A stretch of 33,108 bases of DNA, from positions 1-33,108 of the forward strand of contig NZ_BAKJ01000046.1 of NCBI RefSeq assembly GCF_000614125.1, read 5' to 3'. Under the pieces are notes generated by a model. That model searched no databases, was not told the origin of the DNA, and saw only the letters and a program-made list of their open reading frames with translations. This document shows, one piece after another, positions 24,950 to 33,108 of the stretch. Position numbers and translations under genes: made by a program. Within the stretch, counting starts at the first letter, position 1. Every line of letters begins with the position of its first letter. The stretch comes from Bacteroides rodentium JCM 16496 (GTDB lineage: Bacteria > Bacteroidota > Bacteroidia > Bacteroidales > Bacteroidaceae).

Positions 24950-27900
24950 ATGAGAAGAAAATGGTTGAGAATAGCACTGTGGTACTGCTTACTCCTATTA
25001 TACTGTTTATAATATTGATGATATTGCTCTATGTGCCTCCTGTACAGAATTTGATACGGAAGCAGGCTACGGCAATAGCATCAGATGCTACGGGTATGGA
25101 TATATCCGTGGAGCGGATTGACCTTCGCTTTCCTTTGAATTTGTTGGTTCGCGGGGTATTGGTGGTACAGCCTGCCGACAGTGCTGTTGATGTGCAGCAT
25201 CCCGATACTTTGCTGAATCTTGGAAGCTTGAACGTACGCGTGCAGGCATGGCCTTTACTCAAAGGAAAAGTGGAGGTGGATGACATTACCTTGAAACAAG
25301 TTGCTGTCAACTCTTCCAATTTAATGGAAGGTATGCACATCAAAGGGGTACTGGGGCATTTCTTTTTCGAAAGCCATGGCATAGACCTTACAAAAGAAGA
25401 TGCCATCCTCAATAATATAGAATTGAGCGATACCCATGTGCAGGTAATGCTTGCCGATACCACTGAGACTCCCAAGGACACTACTGACACTGCGTTGAAC
25501 TGGAAAGTCACACTCCATACTTTGAAGTTGAAGAATGTCTCGGTCGATTTACAGATGCCATTGGACTCCATGGGGCTGAAAGCCATATAGGGGATGCTGA
25601 GATTGCGGACGCTGCTGCCGACCTGAAACACCAGTTCTATGGCTGGAGAAAATTTCTGCTGACCGGAACTTCTGTCAATTATGATACCGGTGGCCCGAAG
25701 CGTGCCACAACCGGTATTGATGATGCAGGCTTCGACCCCTCGCACATTGCTCTTCGCGACATCCGTATGGGCATTGATTCTGTGATGTATTACGGCAGAG
25801 ATATGAATGCCGTTATCCGGGAATTTTCCATGTATGAGCGTTCCGGTTTGAGTGTAACCTCCCTGACCGGGCGGTTGTTTGCCGACTCTACCGTTATCCG
25901 TATCCCTTCTTTGAAGTTGCTGACACCTCATAGTGAGATGAACCTTACGGCACAGACCTACTGGGAACTGGTAAATATACCTACCACCGGTCGTCTGACA
26001 GCCCGTTTCAATGCCCGTATCGGCAAACAGGATGTACTGCTTTTTGCCGGTGGCCTGCCGGAAGCTTTCAAGGAAGCCTATCCGTTTCGTCCGTTGGTGA
26101 TTCATGCCGGTACGGAAGGAAACCTGAAGCAGATGCAGATTTCCCGTTTTACGGCTGAGCTGCCTGGAGCCTTTTCGTTGAGTGGGGGAGGAGAATTCTG
26201 GAACCTGACCGACAGTGTGAAACGCAATGGAAGCATGGACTTCGAAATGCATACGCTGAACTTGAACTTCCTGACCGGACTTGCCGACATAGCTCCCGAT
26301 GGCTCCGTCATCGTGCCGGACAGTATGCACCTTGCGGCACGTGTCGGTGTGGAGGGGGCGCAGTGCACTGCTGCCTTGAAGCTGCAGGAGAAGGAAGGCT
26401 TCTTGAATCTGGATGCCGCCTATAACCTTGCTACGGAGGCCTACCATGCCGACCTTGCCGTCAATGACCTGCAGGTGCATCACTTCCTGCCCAAGGACTC
26501 CATCTATACTCTTACGGCAAAGATGTCTGCCAAGGGGCAAGGGGTGGATATGGCATCACGAAAGACTGTGGCCGCTTTGAATGCCTCCTTGGAAAAACTA
26601 CAGTATGGTCATTGGGACATTTCCGGTGTGGATGTGCATGCCGGACTCAAGTCATCCGTTGCTACCGTCCGTCTTACCAGCGATAATGTTCTTCTCAAGA
26701 TGCAGGGAAATGCGGATATGCGTCTTGACCGCAGCTATTTGGATGGCGCCTTGGATTTGAATGTGGAAGAGGTGAATCTGCATAAGCTGGGCTTGGTGCC
26801 CCGACCGTTGAAACACCCGTTTGCCTTTACAATGGGAGCGGAGGCACGTCATGATTCTCTCAAGTTGAGGCTTGATGCCGGTGACTTGAATCTGCGTTTC
26901 CGCGCCCACAGCACGTTGAAGAAGTTGATGGAACAGTCGGATAAATTTGTCTCTATCCTGACAAGGCAGATTGATGAACGGCGTCTGGACCATGCCGCTT
27001 TGCGCCAAGTCCTTCCTTCGGCAGGCATGCATCTGGAAGCCGGTAACCAGAATCCCGTCAGCTATTTCCTGGCTGCAAAGGGTATTTCCTATAATGATTT
27101 CAAACTGAGTTTCGGATTTACTCCGCAAGTCGGCATCAACGGGCGTACAGCTGTTCACGGATTGCGCATGGACTCCTTGCAGCTCGATACGATATTTTTC
27201 ACAGTGAAGCAGGATACTGCCCGCATGAAGTTGCAAGGTGGTGTCATAAACGGTCCCAAGAACCCGCAGTTTGTGTTCCGCAGTACACTGACGGGTGAAG
27301 TCCGTAATGAAGATGCGGAGCTGACTGTGGATTATGTGGATGGAAAAGGGCAGACTGGTGTGCTGTTCGGTATTAATGCCCGTCCGTTGACCGAAGGAAA
27401 TGGTCGCGGTAATGGTGTGCTGCTGAACCTCATCCCTGCCGAACCGATTATCGCTTTCCGCAAATTCCACTTTGCGGACAACAGTAACTGGATTTATCTG
27501 CATAAGAACATGCGCGTCTATGCCAATATTGACATGGACAGCGACGACGGTCTGTGTTTCCGTATGCAGTCCAACAGGAGCGATACCCTTTCCTTGCAGA
27601 ACATAAACGTAGAGCTGAGCCGATTGCGCCTGGATGAACTTACGGAGGTACTTCCTTATATGCCCCGGCTTACGGGATTGTTCTCTGCCGAAGCAAATTA
27701 TGTACAGACTGCCACTTCCCTGCAGGTGTCAGCCGAAGCCAATGTGGAGAAGCTGACCTACGAACGCAACCGGTTGGAGACATCGGCCTGGGGGCTACCT
27801 GGTTGCCGGGCGACAAGAATACGCACTATCTGAATACCTATTTTACATATGATAATGAAGAAGTGATGACCGCGGACGGTATCTTGACGCAGAAAAACGG

Positions 27901-29514
27901 AAAGGATACCCTGGAAGTGTCCACCCGTTTCGAGCATTTCCCGTTGAAGATGGCCAATGCATTCATCCCTGACCAAATGGTGACCTTTACCGGAGATATT
28001 GATGGAGGACTTTATATTTACGGTTCGCCGGACAAGCCTCAGATGCATGGTGATATTGCTTTGGACAGTGTGTCGGTCTACGCACGCCAGGCGGGAGCAC
28101 GTTACTGGTTCGACAACCGTCCGGTACAGATAAAGGACAATCAGTTGATATTCGATAAGTTTGCCATTTATACCACCAGCAAGAATCCGTTTACGATTGA
28201 CGGTAAGGTTGATTTCCGGAATATGGAGCGTCCTACTGCCAACCTCAATCTGCTGGCAGAGAACTATACGTTGCTGGATGCACCGCGTACCCGCGAAAGT
28301 CTGGTGTATGGAAAGGTGTTCGTCGACTTGCATGCCACGGTGAAGGGACCGCTCGACGGGCTCACGATGCGTGGAAACATGAATCTGCTGGGCAATACCA
28401 ACGTAACCTACGTGTTGACCGATTCTCCTTTAACGGTGGAAGACCGTCTCAGCGGACTGGTTACCTTTACCTCGTTCACCGATACGACGTCGGTAAAGGC
28501 GGATGAAGTTCCTGCCATGTCGTTGGAGGATTGGAAATGTATATGTCCGTCCATATTGACGATGCTGTCCGTCTTCGTGCCGACCTGAGTCCTGACCGCA
28601 GCAAATACATCGAACTGGAAGGTGGCGGTGATTTGAATATGCAGTATACTCCCCAAGGGGATATGAGCCTTACCGGGCGCTATACCCTTTCGGGTGGCGT
28701 CATGAAATATTCGCTGCCCATCATCCCGTTGAAGGAGTTCCAGTTCAATCCCGGCAGTTATGTGGATTGGCGGGGGAATATTATGAATCCTACGCTGAGC
28801 CTGAAGGCTACGGAACGTATGCGTGCTTCTGTGGCCGATGGTGACGGGGACGGTTCGCGCATGGTGAACTTCGATGTATCCATTTCCATCAAGAACAGGC
28901 TTGACGCTCCCGATCTGATATTCGATATTTCGGCTCCCGAAGATGCCGCAGTAGAGAATGAGCTGCAGGCAATGGGTGCAGAAGAGCGTAGTAAGCAGGC
29001 CATTGCCATGCTTGCCACGGGTATTTACCTGAACAGCGGCGCCAAAGGAGGAGGTTTGTCGATGGGAGCCGCCTTGAACTCAGTGCTTCAGAGCCAGATA
29101 AACTCCTTGGCGGGAGGTATAAAAGGTGCCAATATCAGTGTAGGTGTGGAAGACCGTACCTCTGCTGAAACGGGCGACACGCAGAAAGACTTCAGTTTCC
29201 GTTATTCCCAGCGTTTCTTCAACGACCGCGTACAGATTGTCATCGGTGGAAAAGTGTCCACCGGAGCCAATGCCACGAACGATGCGGAGTCATTCATTGA
29301 CAATATATCGCTGGAATACCGTCTTGATGCGTCGGGTACCCGATATGTCCGTGTATTCCATAATAAGAACTACGAAAGCATACTCGACGGTGAGATAACC
29401 GAAACGGGTGTCGGCCTTGTGCTGCGCCGGAAGATGGACCGGCTGGGTGAGCTCTTCATCTTCAGGAAGAAAAAGATAAAACCGGAGGCTGAAAACAGCG
29501 ATATGAAAAAGTAG
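24950..29514 (+). CDS. tamB: TamB-like translocation/assembly module protein (frame interrupted four times)
   Basis: About 1522 aa when four single bases are restored. A start at 24950 (MRRKWLRIAL) gives a positively charged end before the inner-membrane anchor LLTPIILFIILMILLYVPP; the frame used after it differs by one base. The middle is thousands of bases of repetitive beta-strand text typical of TamB/AsmA-like bridges across the periplasm. The conserved C-terminal TamB domain includes MQYTPQGDMSLTGRYTLSGG and SLEYRLDASGTRYVRVFHNKNYES. Breaks: about 24979 (CTG to CTGG), 25579-25581 (AAA to AAAA, giving GLKSHIGDAEI), 27776-27777 (TTGG to TTGGG, giving LGDIGLGATWLPGDKNTHY) and 28525-28526 (TTGG to TTGGG, giving SLGGLEMYMSV). 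It partners with the outer-membrane protein encoded next in delivering material to the outer membrane. Confidence 0.9.
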
Positions 29515-29523
29515 GAATGTGAT

Positions 29524-31875
29524 ATGAAACGACTGATATTATATATTGCAGGATTGATATTTCTGGCAGGTTGCTCCACCACGAAGCACTTGCCGGAGGG
29601 GGAGATACTCTATACCGGCCAGAAGCCGATGATTGTATTGAACCGCAGTGAAACGTCTGTTGGCGAGATTGCCATGGAAGAGGTGGAGGCCGCCCTTGCC
29701 ACGGCACCGAACAACTCGTTGCTGGGAAGCTCTACTATCCGCTATCCCTTTCCTTTCGGACTGTGGATTTACAATGGTTTCCAGAAGTATGAGAAGGGAT
29801 TCGGAAAGTGGATATTCAATAAATTTGCCGCCACTCCGGTGCTTATGTCTACGGTGAATCCCGATATACGCCAGAAGGCGGCGGCCAACTTGCTACGCGA
29901 TTATGGCTATTTCAACGGAAGCGTCAGCTACAAGACATTTGTCGACCCGAAGGACTCGCTGAAGGCCAAACTGCAATATACGGTGGATATGCGTAATCCT
30001 TATTTTATAGATACGGTGTACTATCGTGGCTTCAACCAGCGTACCACCCGGATTATGGAGCTGGGCCGCCGCCGCTCGCTCATCAGCCCGGGAGAGCAAT
30101 TCAATGTGACCGATTTGGACGGGGAGCGTACCCGTGTCAGTACCCTGCTGCGCAATGTGGGATGCTATTACTTCCGTCCCGATTACCTGACTTATCAGGC
30201 AGACACGACAATGATTCCCGGCGGCCATGTCCAGATGCGTATGGTTCCCGTTCCCGGAATGCCGAAGGTGGCCGAGAAGCAGTTTTATGTAGGCAGGAAA
30301 TCTGTGTATCTTCTTGGAAAGCAGGGGCAGGAACCTAATGACAGCATGGATTATAAAGGCTTGGCCATACACTACTATAACAAGCCGCCGGTGCGTCCTA
30401 ATATGCTTTACCGCTGGCTGAACTATCAAGGCTACCGCCGCAAGCGCCAGATACAAGACAGCGCTGGTATTGCCCGCCAGCGTTCCATGCAGAGCTTGTA
30501 TAGTCTGTACCGTCAGACCCGTGTGCAGGAACGTTTGGCAAGTGTCGGCATTTTCCGTTATGCGGAAATGCAGTATATACCGCGTGATACGGCATTTGTG
30601 TCCGACACCTTGGATGTGAGGGTTATTGCCGCACTCGACAAACCTTACGACGCGGAGCTGGATTTCAATGTCACCATGAAGAGCAATAATCAGACAGGAC
30701 CGGGGGCTGCCTTTACTGTGACGAAAAATAATGTCTTCGGGGGGGGAAAGCTGGAACGTGAAGCTGAACGGCTCGTACGAATGGCAGACAGGTAAAGGGA
30801 GCTCTTCGTTGATGAACAGTTATGAACTGGGCATTTCCACTTCGCTCATCTTTCCGCGTGTGGTGTTTCCCCGGATGGGCAACCGTGAATATGACTTTCC
30901 GGCTACGACCACTTTCCGCCTGTATGCCGACCAGATGAACCGTGCCAAGTATTATAAGCTGCTGGCTTTTGGCGGTAATGCCACGTATGACTTCCAGCCC
31001 AAACCGACATCCAGGCATAGTATAACTCCTTTCCGGTTGACGTTCAATGTGCTGCGCAATCCTACTGAGGCTTTTGATACATTGCGTGCCCAGAATCCGG
31101 CACTTTACGTCAGCTTGCGCGACCAGTTCATACCTGCCATGGAGTATACTTATACATACGACAATGCGTCCGTGCGCGGAAAGCGCAACCCCATCTGGTG
31201 GCAGACCACCGTGGCATCGGCAGGTAACCTGACTTCTGCCGTTTACCGTATTTTCGGCAAGCCGTTCAGCGAGGAGGGGAAGAAGCTTTTCGGGGTACCT
31301 TTTGCACAGTTCCTGAAGCTGAACTCGGAATTCAGGTACCATTACCGGATAGACAAGAACCAGATGATAGCTTCGCGTATTGCGGGAGGGGTGATATGGT
31401 CGTATGGAAACGCCACGACCGCACCTTATACGGAGCAGTTCTATATAGGTGGTGCCAACAGTGTGCGCGCCTTTTCTGCCCGCAGTATAGGTCCGGGCGG
31501 CTATCCTCCCGAGACGGACAGAAAATATACTTATATCAACCACGTGGGTGATATTCGCATGGAAGCCAATATCGAGTATCGCTTCCGTATGATTGCCGAC
31601 TTGCATGGAGCGGTGTTTCTGGATGCCGGCAATGTATGCTGATGCGTAAGGACGAAAGTCGCCCGAACGGTGAGTTCACTTTGAAGAATTTCCCGAAACA
31701 GATTGCTTTGGGTACGGGATTCGGCTTACGCTATGACCTGGACTTCCTTGTTTTCCGTCTGGATTTGGGTATCGGGCTTCACGACCCGTATGATACCGGA
31801 AAGTCGGGATATTACAATATTCCTAAGTTCAAGGATAGTATGGCACTGCATTTTGCCATCGGTTATCCGTTCTAA
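29524..31875 (+). CDS. tamL: TamL, lipidated BamA/TamA-family outer-membrane protein (frame interrupted twice)
   Basis: About 784 aa. The N-terminus MKRLILYIAGLIFLAGC is a lipoprotein signal, the feature that separates TamL from TamA. The N-terminal half is POTRA-like (RDYGYFNGSVSYKTFVD, PYFIDTVYYRGFN); the C-terminal half is the Omp85 barrel, with GGANSVRAFSARSIGPGGY and the end HFAIGYPF. Breaks: a run of eight G at 30739-30746 just before ESWNVKLNGSYEWQTG (frame restored by losing one G or gaining two; two gives FGGGE), and 31638, where TATGC to TATGGC restores AGNVWLMRKDESRP. It begins 9 bases after tamB, and the pair forms a periplasm-spanning export machine. The G8 tract could also be a slippage site. 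Confidence 0.9.
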
Positions 31876-31923
31876 ATGTACGTTTTTGAACGGATAGTGG
31901 TAAAGAATGAACTAAAACTCCCT

Positions 31924-31952
31924 TTTGTCAGACATAAATTTTTGTACATTTG
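31924..31952 (+). promoter_or_regulatory. Candidate promoter of the nucleotidyltransferase gene
   Basis: TTTG at 31924-31927 (-33) and TACATTTG at 31945-31952 (-7, matching TAnnTTTG) are 17 bases apart, slightly shorter than usual for Bacteroidota. It lies in the 125-base gap after tamL and would give a leader of about 40 bases before the ATG at 32001. Confidence 0.6.
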
Positions 31953-32000
31953 CAACCGTTATCAACTGTGATACACTAACCTTTTTAAATAATAACTAAT

Positions 32001-32910
32001 ATGAAACCAACTTTATTCTTATTGGCAGCCGGCATGGGCAGCGTTATGGTGGCTTGAAACAATTGGACGGACTGGGCCCGAATGGCGAAACTATCATGGA
32101 TTATTCCATATATGATGCTATCAATGCCGGATTCGGCAAGCTCGTTTTCGTAATACGTAAAGATTTTGAGCAGGACTTCCGCGACAAGATTATTTCCAAA
32201 TACGAAGGCCATATCCCCTGCGAACTGGTATTCCAGTCCATCGATGACCTTCCCGAAGGCTTCACCTGCCTGAAGGCCGTACCAAACCTTGGGGAACCAA
32301 CCATGCTGTAATGATGGGTGCCGATGTAATAAAGGAACCGTTTGCTGTTATCAACTGCGATGATTTCTACGGTCGTGATTCCTTCCAGGTAATGGGTAAA
32401 TTCCTTGCAGCCCTTCCCGAAGGTTCCAAAAATGTATATTCCATGGTAGGCTTCCGCATCGGCAATACATTGAGCGAAAGCGGTACCGTATCCCGTGGTT
32501 TGTGTGGAACGGATGCAAACAATTTGTTGACTTCTGTAGTAGAGCGTACCAAGATTCAGCGCATGGACGGCGAGGTGAAGTACATCGACGATAACGGTGA
32601 ATGGACTGCCACTCCCGAGACGACTCCGGTCAGCATGAACTTCTGGGGTTTCACTCCCGATTATTTTGCCTACAGTGCAGAGTTTTTCAAGAGCTTCTTG
32701 AGCGACCCGAAGAACATGGAGAACCTGAAGAGCGAATTCTTCATCCCGCTGATGGTGGATAAGCTGATTAACGATGGCACTGCTACTTGCGAAGTGCTCG
32801 ACACAACCAGCAAGTGGTTCGGTGTAACTTATCCCGAAGACCGTCAGAGTGTAGTCGACAAGATTCAGGCTTTGGTGGATGCGGGCGAGTATCCTGCGAA
32901 GCTGTTCTAA
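32001..32910 (+). CDS. Sugar-nucleotidyltransferase-like protein (frame interrupted twice)
   Basis: 303 aa when two bases are restored. The N-terminus, once repaired, is MKPTLFLLAAGMGSRYGGLK, the glycine-rich nucleotide-binding signature (GxGxRxGG..K) of NTP-transferase family proteins such as glucose-1-phosphate nucleotidyltransferases. The metal-binding motif appears as INCDDFYG. Breaks: 32042 (AGCGT to AGCCGT, restoring the R of the signature) and 32269-32270 (TGCCTGA to TGCCCTGA, restoring FTCPEGRTKPWGTNHAVMMG). Such enzymes join a sugar phosphate to NTP; the sugar is not predictable, and activity remains to be shown for this subgroup. It has its own promoter and terminator, so it is a single-gene unit. 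Confidence 0.87.
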
Positions 32911-32937
32911 GAAGAACTTGAATACTTTACTATAAGG

Positions 32938-32975
32938 AAAGGCTGTTTCACGTTGCATCGTGAGGCAGCCTTTTT
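32938..32975 (+). terminator. Intrinsic terminator of the nucleotidyltransferase gene
   Basis: AAAGGCTGTTTCACG (32938-32952) pairs with CGTGAGGCAGCCTTT around a 6-base loop, with two G-U pairs, and is followed by a T-run ending at 32975. It starts 28 bases after the stop codon at 32910. Confidence 0.88.
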
Positions 32976-33033
32976 GTGTATAGTGGGAGAGTCTGCCGGA
33001 AAGCTCTGTATTTGCGTTCTTTGTGATTATTTT

Positions 33034-33088
33034 TTAGACGCGGATGCCGCGGATTGAAATATGAAAACTCCGCGTCATCCGCGTCTAA
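33034..33088. repeat. 20-bp inverted repeat of CGCGGAT units
   Basis: TTAGACGCGGATGCCGCGGA (33034-33053) is the reverse complement, with one mismatch, of the segment 33069-33088, around a 15-base loop. Each arm contains reiterated CGCGGAT. The remaining bases to the window end show no gene. It may be an intergenic palindrome or help end transcription entering from the right. Confidence 0.8.
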
Positions 33089-33108
33089 GCGATAGCAGAT
33101 ATAAGTTT

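Noticed and set aside
25029..26540. 503-codon minus-strand open frame opposite tamB
   Set aside because: No domain or start signal. The plus strand encodes TamB once its missing base is restored; that break makes the antisense frame look longer than its rival.
23643..32270. Programmed ribosomal frameshifting to explain the breaks
   Set aside because: The sites lack slippery heptamers with a shared pattern and occur many times in unrelated genes, up to four in one gene; single missing bases explain them all.

Overview
The window looks like chromosomal DNA of a gut-type Bacteroides or close Bacteroidota relative. The evidence is a SusC/SusD pair, a one-protein hybrid two-component regulator, TamB next to a lipidated TamA-like protein (TamL), lipoboxes in several exported proteins, and promoters of the Bacteroidota type (TAnnTTTG at -7). 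I identified species by none of this; the assignment rests on gene families and promoter style.

Region 1 (1-12,000) is an AT-rich glycan-uptake locus. On the minus strand run susC, susD, two SGNH/GDSL esterases, an alpha/beta-hydrolase esterase and the C-terminal relic of a third SGNH esterase. Facing them is a 1322-aa hybrid regulator (HTCS). The 419-base divergent gap holds two 19-bp direct repeats with a 21-bp period between the two putative promoters, which is a good candidate HTCS operator. No glycoside hydrolase or lyase lies in the window, so the visible enzymes act on ester decorations; backbone enzymes may lie beyond the left edge.

Region 2 (12,100-17,012) holds a TetR regulator and fabG, a stand-alone RluA-type pseudouridine synthase, and an exported S9 (DPP-IV-like) peptidase, ending in a bidirectional terminator. 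Composition is visibly more GC-rich than region 1.

Region 3 (17,013-18,863) is the most intriguing part: an NtrC-type response regulator with an intact GAFTGA motif, a 60-aa secreted small protein downstream, and between them a sigma-54-like promoter preceded by five GTGTGG repeats and a perfect 19-bp palindrome. It reads as a compact sigma-54-activated peptide unit. The regulator's linker also carries four 22-bp tandem repeats.

Region 4 (18,900-24,843) holds a cyclophilin-type lipoprotein, an M16 zinc peptidase, a MATE exporter and a hybrid histidine kinase with receiver and HPt domains, a possible phosphorelay partner for the orphan regulator. Region 5 (24,950-31,875) is tamB-tamL. Region 6 (32,001-32,910) is a sugar-nucleotidyltransferase-like gene with its own promoter and terminator.

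Seven otherwise well-conserved genes (susD, tetR, fabG, the kinase, tamB, tamL, the nucleotidyltransferase) are interrupted by 13 frameshifts. Nearly all behave as loss of one base from a short run, usually a G, and 10 of 13 lie between 23.6 and 32.3 kb. This looks more like sequence error than biology, so these genes are annotated over their full spans. Several inverted repeats built from short reiterated units lie between genes, and one lies inside the kinase coding sequence.
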